Source: Mycobacteriales bacterium (lineage in GTDB: Bacteria > Actinomycetota > Actinomycetes > JAFAQI01). Taken from it: DNA of 36,636 nucleotides. The notes under the pieces were generated by a model that was not told the DNA's origin, searched no databases, and saw nothing but the letters and a program-made list of their open reading frames with translations. The position numbers and the translations under genes were made by a program. The stretch is taken from positions 1 to 36,636 of the forward strand of contig DASZRO010000021.1 in assembly GCA_035550055.1 (NCBI GenBank), read 5' to 3'. The stretch's first letter is position 1. Every line of letters starts with the position of its first letter. Below, piece by piece: positions 1 through 7,743 of the stretch.

Positions 1-471
1 GATACGCCGGTCGGGCCGTACGACGAGGTCGCCGCGACCCTGCTGCCGGGCGACGGCAGTGCCCACGGGCACATCCCGTTCATCGTGGTCGACTCGCTGC
101 CGAGTGTCGTCGGCGGTCGGGCGAACTGGCTGCTGCCGAAGGCACTTGCCAGCTTCGACTGGGACGGCGACGAGAACGCCGTCACGATCGGCGCTGGCCA
201 ACCGGCGACGCCGGCGTGGACGATCCGGGTGGCGTTCGAGGCCGCCGGCGACGCGACCACGATCTCGCTCGCCAACCACGTCCAGCAGGTCAGCACGGAC
301 GGCGCCGTACGCCGCTTCTCCGGGACGATGAGCGGCACGATGCGACCGGCGTCGGTGACAGTCGACGGTCACGCCGACGGACCGCTGTCCGCGCTGCTCG
401 TTCCCGGCCGCCACCACGGCACGATGCTCACCGACTGCACGTTCGACTGCGCTGGACTCGACCCGGTCTAA
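1..471 (+). CDS. Acetoacetate decarboxylase-family protein (5' truncated)
   Basis: The reading frame is open from base 1 and ends with TAA at 469-471, so only the last 156 residues are visible. Early residues read VGPYDEV, followed about 20 residues later by HIPFIVVDSLPSVVGGR and a WLLPKALASFDWDGD segment. This arrangement (a GPY segment, a region where metabolite intermediates bind, then a strand-rich C-terminus) is typical of acetoacetate decarboxylase-like (ADC-fold) beta-barrel proteins. The true start lies outside the window. The catalytic lysine of genuine acetoacetate decarboxylases cannot be assigned with confidence, so decarboxylase activity is not claimed; many ADC-fold proteins in actinomycetes have unknown activity. 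The next gene begins 9 nt downstream on the same strand and its probable -10 box overlaps this stop codon. Confidence 0.6.
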   Translation, partial: DTPVGPYDEVAATLLPGDGSAHGHIPFIVVDSLPSVVGGRANWLLPKALASFDWDGDENAVTIGAGQPATPAWTIRVAFEAAGDATTISLANHVQQVSTDGAVRRFSGTMSGTMRPASVTVDGHADGPLSALLVPGRHHGTMLTDCTFDCAGLDPV

Positions 472-474
472 CGT
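469..474 (+). promoter_or_regulatory. Probable -10 box of a leaderless PHP-gene transcript
   Basis: TAACGT fits the actinobacterial TANNNT -10 pattern. It ends exactly 6 nt before the ATG at 481, so transcription would begin at or next to the start codon. Its first three bases are the stop codon of the upstream gene. No Shine-Dalgarno sequence precedes the ATG. The spacing matches several other genes in this window. This is inferred from sequence only. Confidence 0.4.
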
Positions 475-480
475 CGGCAT

Positions 481-1503
481 ATGGCGAAGGCTGATCGAGC
501 ACGCGATCCCCTTGCCGACCTCAGGCGCATCGCGTACCTGCTCGAACGGGCACACGAGGCGACGCCGCGGGTGAAGGCGTTCCGTACGGCGGCCGCGGTC
601 GTCGAGGAGCTACCGGCCGACGAGCTGGCCAGGCGTGCGGCAAACGACACGCTGAAGGACCTTTCCGGGATCGGCGACACCACGTCGACCGTGATCCGTG
701 AGTCACTCGCGGGCAAGCTGCCGGCGTACCTCGCGAAGCTCGAAGCCGCCCTGCCGCCGGTCAAGAATCCCGGCCGGATGCGGGCCGCTCTCAAAGGCGA
801 TCTGCACATGCACAGCGACTGGAGTGACGGCGGCTCGCCGATCGAGGAGATGGTCACCGCGGCTCGCGACCTCGGTCACGAGTACGTCGCCCTGACCGAC
901 CACTCGCCACGACTCACCGTTGCCCGCGGCCTGACCGCCGAGCGGCTGCGTGAGCAGATCAAGATCGTGAAACGGCTCAACGAGGAGATGGCTCCGTTCC
1001 GGATCCTCACGGGCATCGAGGTCGACATCAACGAGGACGGTTCACTCGACCAGGACGAGGATCTGCTCGCCGAGCTCGACGTGGTCGTCGCATCGGTGCA
1101 CTCCAAGCTGCGCATGGATGCAAAGCAGATGACCGAGCGGATGGTGGTCGCGGTCGCGAACCCCAACACCGACGTACTCGGTCACTGCACCGGGCGGATG
1201 CTCGCCGGTCGCGGTCGACCCGAATCGCAGTTCGATCCGGAGTTGGTCTTCGAAGCGTGCAAGCAGTTCGGTACGGCGGTCGAGATCAACTGCCGGCCCG
1301 AACGCATGGATCCGCCGCGCCGGCTGCTGGCGTTGGCGGAGGAGATCGGGTGCATGTTCTCCATCGACACCGACTCCCACGCCCCCGGCCAGCTCGAGTG
1401 GCTCCCCAACGGCTGCGAGAAGGCCGACGAGATCGACCTCGACCCGGCACGCGTGATCAACACGAAGTCCGCCGACGCCCTCCTCACCCACCTCTCCCAG
1501 TAA
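481..1503 (+). CDS. PHP-domain phosphoesterase with N-terminal PolX-like helical domain
   Basis: A 340-residue protein. Residues 1-100 resemble the N-terminal helical and helix-hairpin-helix region of family X DNA polymerases (RRIAYLLERAHEATPRVKAFRTAA, then LKDLSGIGDTT). From about residue 105 a PHP metal-dependent phosphoesterase domain follows: LHMHSDWSDG with His109 and His111 (the HxH metal motif), then TDHS with His141, a central GIEVDI segment and a late IDTDSHAP motif. The nucleotidyltransferase palm of bacterial PolX is absent, so this is the PHP plus HhH part alone. Such proteins are common in actinomycetes and are often labelled histidinol-phosphatase-like. A DNA-end or phosphate-ester hydrolase role is plausible but unproven. 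It ends with TAA and is convergent with the next gene. Nothing ties it to the catabolic genes. Confidence 0.8.
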   Translation: MAKADRARDPLADLRRIAYLLERAHEATPRVKAFRTAAAVVEELPADELARRAANDTLKDLSGIGDTTSTVIRESLAGKLPAYLAKLEAALPPVKNPGRMRAALKGDLHMHSDWSDGGSPIEEMVTAARDLGHEYVALTDHSPRLTVARGLTAERLREQIKIVKRLNEEMAPFRILTGIEVDINEDGSLDQDEDLLAELDVVVASVHSKLRMDAKQMTERMVVAVANPNTDVLGHCTGRMLAGRGRPESQFDPELVFEACKQFGTAVEINCRPERMDPPRRLLALAEEIGCMFSIDTDSHAPGQLEWLPNGCEKADEIDLDPARVINTKSADALLTHLSQ

Positions 1504-1581
1504 CGCTGCGTTGGTGGGGCGAACCGCCAGGTGACGCTGCGTTGCTGGGGCGATCGGCCTAGCAACGCAGCGTTGCTGGGG
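1503..1581. repeat. Degenerate 31-bp tandem repeat containing a hairpin, between convergent genes
   Basis: The core ACGCWGCGTTGSTGGGG occurs three times, starting at 1503, 1534 and 1565, a period of exactly 31 bp. Copies 1 and 2 match at 19 of their first 20 bases. The third is cut short after about 17. Within the array ACGCTGCGTTGCT (1534-1546) is perfectly inverted as AGCAACGCAGCGT (1561-1573), giving a 13-bp stem with a 14-nt loop. A smaller AGCAACGC-A-GCGTTGCT palindrome lies at 1561-1577. The array starts in the stop codon of the PHP gene and ends 7 nt before the stop of the convergent amidohydrolase. A bidirectional terminator is the simplest reading, though there is no T-tract. Confidence 0.7.
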
Positions 1582-1587
1582 AAGGGG

Positions 1588-3312
1588 TCAGCTGGTGGGG
1601 ACGGTCACCGTGTCGCGGCCGCTTCGCAGGACCTTGCCGGGGCGGGCGTCGGTGGCCTGGCCGTCACGGATCGTCTCGACGCCATTGACCAGGACCCGCT
1701 TCACGCCGATGCCGCCGGCGGTCAGCCGCGGCGCCCCGCCCGGCAGGTCGAAGTGCAACGCCGCGTCCTCCGACGCCACGGTCTCGGGATCGATCACCAC
1801 GATGTCCGCGTGATAGCCCTCGCGCAGGTAGCCACGGTCGACGAGGCCGAACAGGTCCGCCTGCGCGCCGGTGATCATCCGTACGGCGGACTCGACCGGC
1901 ACCAGCTTGCGGCCCCGAATCATGTCGCCGAGGAACCTCGTCGGGAACGGCGCACCCGCCATCCGGTCCAGGTGCGCACCGGCGTCCGATCCGCCGAGCA
2001 TGATGTCGGGCTCGTCCCACGCCGACTGCCGCAGCGCCCAGGTGTCGGGGTCGTTGTCGTTCGGCATCGGCCAGAGCACGGTACGAAGATCGTCGGCGAT
2101 CACGATGTCGAGCAGGCAGTCGAACGGGTCCTGCCCACGCTCCGCGGCGATGTCCTTCACGACGCGGCCCTTCAGACCGTCGTTCTCCGGCGCGTAGGTG
2201 TCGCCGATGACGTAGCGACCGAACGAGCCGAGCCGCTTGAACACGCCGGCCTCCGGCGCGTTGACCAGCTCGACCATCTTCGCCCGCGTCGCCGGATCCG
2301 ACAGCCGCTTGATGCGCTCCTCGACCGGGCACTGCAGGATCTCGCCCCACCCTGGGATCAGCCACAGTCCGCAGAAGTTGAGCAGGCTCATGTTCATCGG
2401 CACGAGGACCGGCATCGTCAGCGCGACCACCCGCCCACCGAGCTCGCGGGCCCGCGTCGAGGCCTGCAGCTGGCGCGGGATGCGGTCGGGCTCGCGCGAG
2501 TCGATCGTCAGCAGGTTCCAGTTCAGCGAACGGTTCGCCGCCGCCGACATCTCGGCGAGCAGATCGATCTCGGAGTCCTCGAACTTGTCGAGGCAGCCCG
2601 ACACGATGCCTTCCAGGAAGGTCCCCTCGTGCTCACCCACCGCCGTACACAGCGCGAGCAGCTCGTCCTTGCCCGCCATCCGCGAGGCGACCGGCTTGCC
2701 CTCACCGTCTGAATGAGTGCGGGACAAGGTTGTCGAGAAGCCGAGACCGCCTGCCTCGATCGACTCGTGGAGTACGGCGACGAGCTGCTTGATCTCGTCA
2801 TCGGTCGCCTCGCGATCGGTCGCCTCAGCCCCCATCACGTAGCGCCGGATCGCACAGTGTCCGACCAGGAACCCGGCGTTGACCGCGAGGTCCGCGCGCT
2901 CGACCGCGTCGAGATACTCGGCGAAGGACTCCCAGCTCCACTCGACGCCGGTCTCGAGCGCCTCGAGCGGCATCCCCTCGACCTTCTGCATCATCCGCCG
3001 GATGTAGTCGGCGTCTTCCGGTTTCAACGGCGCCAGCGTGAAGCCGCAGTTGCCGCCGAGCACCGTCGTCACACCGTGCTCGTTGGAGGGCGTGAGCAGC
3101 GGGTCCCAGAACAGCTGTGCGTCGTAGTGCGTGTGGTTGTCGATCACGCCCGGCATCACGATCAGGCCGGCCGCGTCGTAGGTCTCGGCGGCGTCCTCGT
3201 CGACCGACCCGATCGCCACGATCCGGCCGTCGCGCACTGCGACGTCACCGACGTACGACGGGCCCCCCGTCCCGTCGACGACGGTTGCCCCCTTGATCAG
3301 GTAGTCGAGCAT
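1588..3312 (-). CDS. Amidohydrolase, N-acyl-D-amino-acid deacylase-like
   Basis: A 574-residue metal-dependent hydrolase. It opens with the small beta-sandwich strand pattern of the family (LIKGATVVDGTGGPSYVGDVAVRDGRI), then a TIM-barrel start, MPGVIDNHTHYDAQ, carrying the HxH metal ligands near residues 60-62. A late GGSDAGAHLDRM segment supplies the usual Asp and His. The length and the split-domain plan match the D-aminoacylase/dihydroorotase-like group (amidohydrolase family 3). Substrate is unknown; in this context it might hydrolyse an amide, lactone or cyclic intermediate. The ATG at 3312-3310 overlaps the last base of the upstream gene's TGA, so the two are probably translationally coupled. 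The operon is likely controlled by the palindrome at 4551-4565. Confidence 0.8.
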   Translation of the reverse strand: MLDYLIKGATVVDGTGGPSYVGDVAVRDGRIVAIGSVDEDAAETYDAAGLIVMPGVIDNHTHYDAQLFWDPLLTPSNEHGVTTVLGGNCGFTLAPLKPEDADYIRRMMQKVEGMPLEALETGVEWSWESFAEYLDAVERADLAVNAGFLVGHCAIRRYVMGAEATDREATDDEIKQLVAVLHESIEAGGLGFSTTLSRTHSDGEGKPVASRMAGKDELLALCTAVGEHEGTFLEGIVSGCLDKFEDSEIDLLAEMSAAANRSLNWNLLTIDSREPDRIPRQLQASTRARELGGRVVALTMPVLVPMNMSLLNFCGLWLIPGWGEILQCPVEERIKRLSDPATRAKMVELVNAPEAGVFKRLGSFGRYVIGDTYAPENDGLKGRVVKDIAAERGQDPFDCLLDIVIADDLRTVLWPMPNDNDPDTWALRQSAWDEPDIMLGGSDAGAHLDRMAGAPFPTRFLGDMIRGRKLVPVESAVRMITGAQADLFGLVDRGYLREGYHADIVVIDPETVASEDAALHFDLPGGAPRLTAGGIGVKRVLVNGVETIRDGQATDARPGKVLRSGRDTVTVPTS

Positions 3313-4529
3313 CAGCGCTTCCAGCGTCCTTCGGGTGTGAGGTCGTAGAACCGGATGGCGTTGCCACGCACGATCTTTTCGACGATGTCGTCGTCGAGGT
3401 GCTTCATCTGCTGCTCGGCCACCGCGCGGGTGTTGGGCCAGGTGGAGTCCGAGTGCGGGTAGTCGCTCTCATACGCGACGTTGTTCACGCCGATCGCCTC
3501 GATGTTCATCAGGCCGTGCGGGTCGTCGAAGAAGCAGCCGAGCACGTGCTCGTAGTACAGCTCCGACGGCGGCCGCTTCACGGTGTCGGCGACACCGCCC
3601 CATCCGCGGTTCTCCTCCCACACCACATCGGCGCGGTGCAGGACATAGGGAATCCAGCCGATCGAGCCCTCGGAGAAGGCGATCTTCAAGGTCGGGAACC
3701 GCTCGAGTGCCCCGCACATCAACCAGTCGACGAGGGAGTAGCAGGAGTTCGCGAACGTCAGTGTCGAGCCGACCGCGGCGGGCGCGTCCTTCGACGTCGA
3801 CGGCATCTTCGACGACGACCCGATGTGCATGTTGATCACCGTGCCGGTCTCGTCACACGCGGCGAAGAACGGATCCCAGTAACGGTTCTTGTCGTGCACG
3901 CTCGGCAGCTCGAGGAACGGCGGAATCTCGGAGAAGCAGGTCGCACGTACGCCGCGGGCGGCGTTGCGGCGTACCTCCTCGGCGGCGAGCTCGGCATCCC
4001 ACAGCGGCACGATGATCAGCGGGATCAGCCGGCCGTCGGCGTCGCCACACCACTCCTCGACCTGGAAGTCGTTGTAGGCCTTCACGCACTCGAGCGCGAC
4101 GTCTTTGTCCTTGGCCTCCAGGAACGTCTGGCCGCAGAACCGCGGGAACGTCGGGAAGCACATCTGTGACTCGGTCCAGTTGGTGTCCATGTCCTCGAGG
4201 CGCTCCTTCACGGAGTACGCCCCGGTGCGCATCTGGTCGTAGCCCACCAGGCGCAGGTCGACCTCGTCTCGGTCGAAGCCGACGGAGGCGTCGAGGCGCA
4301 TCAGCGGCCGCTTGAGGTCTTCGTACAGCCACCACGCAACGTCCGGTCCACTTCCCGGCTCGCCCATCGACACCGTCAGCTTCCCGCCGACGAACGTAAC
4401 ATCGCCCTTGGGTGCGAAGACGACCTTCGGAGCCTTCTCCTTCATGGCGGCCGGCACCCGGTCCTGCCAGAGGTTGGGAGGCTCGACGACATGGTCGTCG
4501 ACCGACACGATCTTGGGAAACTGCTCCAT
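3312..4529 (-). CDS. Amidohydrolase 2 family metal-dependent hydrolase/decarboxylase
   Basis: A 405-residue protein starting MEQFPKIVSVDDHVVEPPNLW, where DDHVVEPPxLW is the N-terminal signature of a large actinobacterial branch of amidohydrolase family 2 (PF04909; relatives are hydrolases or aromatic-acid decarboxylases). Later INMHIGSSS supplies a probable metal-binding His and YESDYPHSDSTWP the catalytic Asp region. The frame stays open upstream to 4718, but the family homology begins at the chosen ATG, and TAAAGT (4542-4537 on the minus strand) lies 7 nt before it, fitting a leaderless transcript. CTGACG at 4565-4560 could act as the -35 with a 17-bp spacer, so the operator would sit on this promoter. 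It is first in a two-gene operon. Substrate is unknown. Confidence 0.82.
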   Translation of the reverse strand: MEQFPKIVSVDDHVVEPPNLWQDRVPAAMKEKAPKVVFAPKGDVTFVGGKLTVSMGEPGSGPDVAWWLYEDLKRPLMRLDASVGFDRDEVDLRLVGYDQMRTGAYSVKERLEDMDTNWTESQMCFPTFPRFCGQTFLEAKDKDVALECVKAYNDFQVEEWCGDADGRLIPLIIVPLWDAELAAEEVRRNAARGVRATCFSEIPPFLELPSVHDKNRYWDPFFAACDETGTVINMHIGSSSKMPSTSKDAPAAVGSTLTFANSCYSLVDWLMCGALERFPTLKIAFSEGSIGWIPYVLHRADVVWEENRGWGGVADTVKRPPSELYYEHVLGCFFDDPHGLMNIEAIGVNNVAYESDYPHSDSTWPNTRAVAEQQMKHLDDDIVEKIVRGNAIRFYDLTPEGRWKR

Positions 4530-4550
4530 GCGCTCAACTTTAGTCAGTTT

Positions 4551-4565
4551 CTGACGCCTCGTCAG
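4551..4565. promoter_or_regulatory. Operator copy 1 (CTGACG-N3-CGTCAG) in a divergent promoter
   Basis: CTGACGCCTCGTCAG is a perfect 6-3-6 palindrome midway between the divergent starts at 4529 (minus) and 4582 (plus). A further GTCAG half-site (4543-4547) is inverted against its left arm with 3 nt between. Probable -10 boxes flank it: TAAAGT for the minus gene (4542-4537) and TAGGAT for the plus gene (4569-4574). A bound repressor would cover both core promoters. The same motif recurs at six other places in the window. Confidence 0.8.
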
Positions 4566-4568
4566 ATT

Positions 4569-4574
4569 TAGGAT
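4569..4574 (+). promoter_or_regulatory. Probable -10 box of the secreted hydrolase gene
   Basis: TAGGAT fits TANNNT. It ends 7 nt before the GTG at 4582, consistent with a leaderless or nearly leaderless mRNA. It lies 4 nt from the operator at 4551-4565. Confidence 0.5.
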
Positions 4575-4581
4575 CCAGCCC

Positions 4582-6783
4582 GTGGTCCGAACCGCATTCG
4601 GGTGTCTGCTCGCCACTGTCGCCGCCGTCGCCGCCGTCGCCGCGACGATCATGCCGAGCGCTGCTGCCGCCGCCTCACACCACCCGCCGCCGCCTCTGCA
4701 CCGCCAGGTGTCGGTCACGGACTACTCGCGTCCGGTCGACCTGCCGGCCGACGCGCCGCCGGCGCTCTATGCGCCCGAGCCGAAGCTGCCGGCCGCCGAC
4801 GGCTGGCCGGGGAGCAACGCGGCGTTCTCCCGCACCTCGGGCACCGGGCGGCTGGCGGACGGCGGTCTCTACTGGACGGACTGGCTGTACGACGACCACG
4901 GCACGACGACCGCGTCGCCGGGCGACCTGTCGGTCACCGCGGGCTCGCCGAGCTTCGGCCTCTACACCTACCCGCCCGGAGCGGCGCACGGAAACGGCGC
5001 CGACATCTTCACCGCGGCGGTCCTCGACCGGCCCGGCGCGACGTACTGGCGCGTCGACTGGAACACCCTCGCCGATCCGTCGGTGCCGGTCGCCGAGTGG
5101 ACCTTCGACCGTGACGACGACGCAGCCACCGGAGGCAGTGCCTGGCCGGCCGGCGCAGGTGTGCACTCCCCGGGCATCGACACCGCACTGACCATGTCGA
5201 GCCACGGCGCGCAGCTGATCTCGGTCGGCTCCGGCAAGGTGCTGGCGACGTTCCCGGTCACCGTCGACGGCGCGGCGCAGTCGTTCGTCGTCCGCATCCC
5301 CAAGTCCGTGCTCGACCCGACGGGGTCGTGGCGGATCCGGCTCGCGGCAGGTCTCGCGGACGCCGCCGGGACCAGCTTCGCCCGGCCGCCGGATGCGCTG
5401 CCGACCGAACCGGCGGTCTACAACGTCACGTTCCGGCGTATCGACCAGGAGAAGATCGCCGCCAACTTCTGGGACGACCAGGCGCAGACGCTCGCGCTGC
5501 TGACCGGCAACGTGAGCGCGTTCTCCCACGTGGTCCACTGGTCACTGCTCGCCCGGCACACGCGGACCTCACCGCCGCGCCCGACGGGCTGGAGCGACCG
5601 CTGGTACGTCTCGGCCGTCTCGCTCGGTCAGGGCATCGTCACCGGCGCCAGCACGATCCTCGACAACCAGGCGAACTATCTCGGCCGGGTACAGCCCTAT
5701 GCCGTCTACGTGCCGAAGAGCTACCGACCCGGCCGGCCGACGCCGCTGACCTTCCTGCTGCACTCGCTGACCCAGAACCACAACCAGTACGCCGCGACGA
5801 CCCCGAACTTCAGCCGGCTCGCCTGCGAGGACCGGCACTCGATCTGCGTCACCACACTGGGCCGCGGGCCGGACGGCGACTACTTCGACTACGCCGAGCT
5901 CGACTTCTGGCAGGTCTGGCACGCGGTGGCTGCGGCGTACGACGTCGACCCGGACCGCACGCTGCTGTGCGGCTACTCGATGGGTGGGCTGGGCACCAAC
6001 CAGCTCGCGATGGCCCACCCCGACCTGTTCGCGAAGGCGGTGACGCTGGCAGGGGCGGTCGGCAACGTGCCGGCGCTGCACAACCTGCGCTGGATCCCGA
6101 CGTACCTCGCCGGCGGGGTCACCGACGAGCTCGTTCCGCTGCCGATCGAGATGGCCGAGGCGAACGGCCTGGCCGCGCTCGGCGATCGCTACCGCTGGGT
6201 GATCTACCCGGCGGTCGACCACGTGGCCTTCGAGTTGGCCGACGCCTTCGCCGACGCCGCGAAATACATGGGAGACGCCGAGCGCGTCCGCGACCCGGGC
6301 CGGTTCTCCTTCACCTGGTACCCCGCCAACGGCGGCGGATTGTCCGGCAACCAGCTGACCGGAGGCGGCATCTCGTGGACGCAGCTTCCCCAATACGGCG
6401 TCGGTACGACGGGCGACTACTGGGTCCGCGACCTCACAGCGCGTTCACGGCAGCGGTACGCAACGGTGAAGGCCTACTCCGGCGTGCGCCCCGAGCGATC
6501 GGTCGCCACGCACTCGGCGCACAACATCACCGTCGACGGCCCCGGCCCGGGCGTCGCGTCACAGCTGACCTGGACCCGTGGCCGACGACCCGCCGCGAAG
6601 CCGCTCATCACGTTGCGGCTGACCAACGTCCGGCGGCTCGTGGTGCTGCTCCGCGCGGCCGGCTTTCACCAAGGCCAGGCCGGCACGCTGCGCGTCGTCA
6701 CGGACGGGCCCACGACGCTGGGCCTCGATCGTCGAGTCCTTCGCCTCCACAAAGGCACCAAGACGGTGCGCTTCACGGCGTAG
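4582..6783 (+). CDS. Large secreted alpha/beta-hydrolase (prolyl-oligopeptidase/esterase-like)
   Basis: A 733-residue protein with a GTG start and a Sec-type signal peptide: VRTAFG, then an Ala/Val-rich hydrophobic stretch to about residue 28, followed by Ala-rich cleavage candidates. Residues 50-280 look like an all-beta region (repeated W, D and G patches such as YWRVDWNTL and AEWTFDRDDD). Residues 370-570 form an alpha/beta-hydrolase domain: FLLHSLTQNHNQY (oxyanion-side strand), CGYSMGG with nucleophile Ser466, TDELVP with Asp515, and AVDHVAF with His547. A third, beta-rich C-terminal domain ends in RVLRLHKGTKTVRF. An extracellular esterase or peptidase that releases a substrate for the catabolic genes is plausible, and the shared operator supports co-regulation. 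The exact family is not recognised. Confidence 0.75.
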   Translation: MVRTAFGCLLATVAAVAAVAATIMPSAAAAASHHPPPPLHRQVSVTDYSRPVDLPADAPPALYAPEPKLPAADGWPGSNAAFSRTSGTGRLADGGLYWTDWLYDDHGTTTASPGDLSVTAGSPSFGLYTYPPGAAHGNGADIFTAAVLDRPGATYWRVDWNTLADPSVPVAEWTFDRDDDAATGGSAWPAGAGVHSPGIDTALTMSSHGAQLISVGSGKVLATFPVTVDGAAQSFVVRIPKSVLDPTGSWRIRLAAGLADAAGTSFARPPDALPTEPAVYNVTFRRIDQEKIAANFWDDQAQTLALLTGNVSAFSHVVHWSLLARHTRTSPPRPTGWSDRWYVSAVSLGQGIVTGASTILDNQANYLGRVQPYAVYVPKSYRPGRPTPLTFLLHSLTQNHNQYAATTPNFSRLACEDRHSICVTTLGRGPDGDYFDYAELDFWQVWHAVAAAYDVDPDRTLLCGYSMGGLGTNQLAMAHPDLFAKAVTLAGAVGNVPALHNLRWIPTYLAGGVTDELVPLPIEMAEANGLAALGDRYRWVIYPAVDHVAFELADAFADAAKYMGDAERVRDPGRFSFTWYPANGGGLSGNQLTGGGISWTQLPQYGVGTTGDYWVRDLTARSRQRYATVKAYSGVRPERSVATHSAHNITVDGPGPGVASQLTWTRGRRPAAKPLITLRLTNVRRLVVLLRAAGFHQGQAGTLRVVTDGPTTLGLDRRVLRLHKGTKTVRFTA

Positions 6784-6795
6784 GACGACCGCCGC

Positions 6796-7134
6796 TCAAT
6801 GCGCGATGCCGACGGCCGCGCCCACCGACGCCGCCATCGTGGTCACCATCGCCAGCATGAGCGTGCGGGTCTGTGTCGCCATTCGCCGGTCGATGGTGGA
6901 GGCAAAGGACGCCAGCTCGGCCCTGAGATCGGAGCCGAACTTCGCCATCTCGAGCCGCAACAACGCAATCTCGTGCTGCATATCGGCCTTTGCGGTCGCG
7001 ACATCGGACTTGGTAGCCAGGTCGGCCCACCCCGCGGGCGGCAGGTGCTCCATGAGAACCTCCGCGGCCTCCTCACCCATCGCGTCGACGAGCCGGTCGT
7101 GCAGCAACCGTCGCCTTGCGTCACTGATAATCAC
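6796..7134 (-). CDS. Small coiled-coil protein with C-terminal membrane anchor
   Basis: A 112-residue protein of unknown function. The GTG at 7134 is preceded by GGAAGG with a 7-nt spacer. Residues 1-40 form a basic then acidic helix (SDARRRLLHDRLVDAMGEEAAEVLMEHLPP), followed by GWADLATKSDVATAKADM. Residues 50-85 are a charged heptad-like helix (EIALLRLEMAKFGSDLRAELASFASTIDRRM). Residues 90-110 are a single hydrophobic segment ending at the C-terminus. This layout resembles DUF1640/CCDC90-like tail-anchored coiled-coil proteins common in actinomycetes. It is convergent with the secreted hydrolase gene, only 12 nt away, and no operon partner is visible. The N-terminus would face the cytoplasm if it is tail-anchored. 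Confidence 0.6.
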   Translation of the reverse strand: MIISDARRRLLHDRLVDAMGEEAAEVLMEHLPPAGWADLATKSDVATAKADMQHEIALLRLEMAKFGSDLRAELASFASTIDRRMATQTRTLMLAMVTTMAASVGAAVGIAH

Positions 7135-7284
7135 GATGCGTCCTTCCGGGCAGGTGAGTCAACGTGGAATCACCGTCCGTCGCGCCTGCGACACGATCTC
7201 GCCGACAGGACGGGCGCTGTGGGAGGTCCGATGCGCGAGCGCCCACGGTGGGCAAGCGGGCATCCCCGTCGTACCGTTCGAGAC

Positions 7285-7743
7285 ATGACGATGACCGCTC
7301 CCCGCCCGCTCGCCGTGCACGTCGGCGCCGACGACCTGCCGTTCGTCGAGTTCGGCGGCGGCAACAAGATGAAGGTGCTTCGGGTCGACGAGGCCGAGAG
7401 CCTCTGGATCGTCGAGAACATCTTCATGGCCAACCTCGAGGTGCAGACCCATCGGCACACCGGCCCGGTGTACGGCTACACGGTGTCCGGGGCGTGGAAG
7501 TACAAGGAGTACGACTACGTCAACCGCGCCGGGTCGTTCCTCTACGAGCCGGCCGGCTCGGTGCACACGTTGACCGTGCTCGAAGACAACACTCAGGTGT
7601 GGTTCCAGATGTACGGCGCGAACCTCAACCTGCGTGAAGACGGCACGATCGAGTCGGTGACCGACGGCGCCGGCACGCTCGCGGCGTACTACGCGCTGGC
7701 CGAGAAGCAGGGCTTCGGGCGGCCGAACGTTCTCGTGTCTTGA
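7285..7743 (+). CDS. Cupin-domain protein, dihydroxyacetophenone dioxygenase-like
   Basis: A 152-residue single-domain cupin. The first cupin motif is LEVQTHRHTGPVYGYTVSGAWKYKEY (His ligands in THRHTG) and the second is YEPAGSVHTLTV, so a 2-His-plus-His/Glu metal site is likely. The spacing and the GPVYGYTVSGxWxY pattern resemble 2,4'-dihydroxyacetophenone dioxygenase-family cupins, which cleave a C-C bond next to a ketone. Substrate assignment is inference. The frame stays open upstream, but cupin homology begins at this ATG, and TACCGT (7272-7277) lies 7 nt ahead. Its TGA overlaps the TTG start of the P450 gene, so the two are co-translated and probably act on the same compound. Confidence 0.72.
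   Translation: MTMTAPRPLAVHVGADDLPFVEFGGGNKMKVLRVDEAESLWIVENIFMANLEVQTHRHTGPVYGYTVSGAWKYKEYDYVNRAGSFLYEPAGSVHTLTVLEDNTQVWFQMYGANLNLREDGTIESVTDGAGTLAAYYALAEKQGFGRPNVLVS

Noticed and set aside
1503-1581. CRISPR array
   Set aside because: Only three cores with 11-14 nt gaps, degenerate ends and no cas genes. The regular spacing comes from a 31-bp tandem repeat.
1531-2712. Long plus-strand open frame opposite the deacylase gene
   Set aside because: It is rich in Arg, His and Asp runs without any domain, and lies entirely antisense to a clear amidohydrolase with catalytic motifs. Such frames are expected in very GC-rich DNA.
4530-4718. N-terminal extension of the amidohydrolase to 4718
   Set aside because: It would run through the divergent operator and into the secreted hydrolase gene; family similarity begins at the ATG at 4529.
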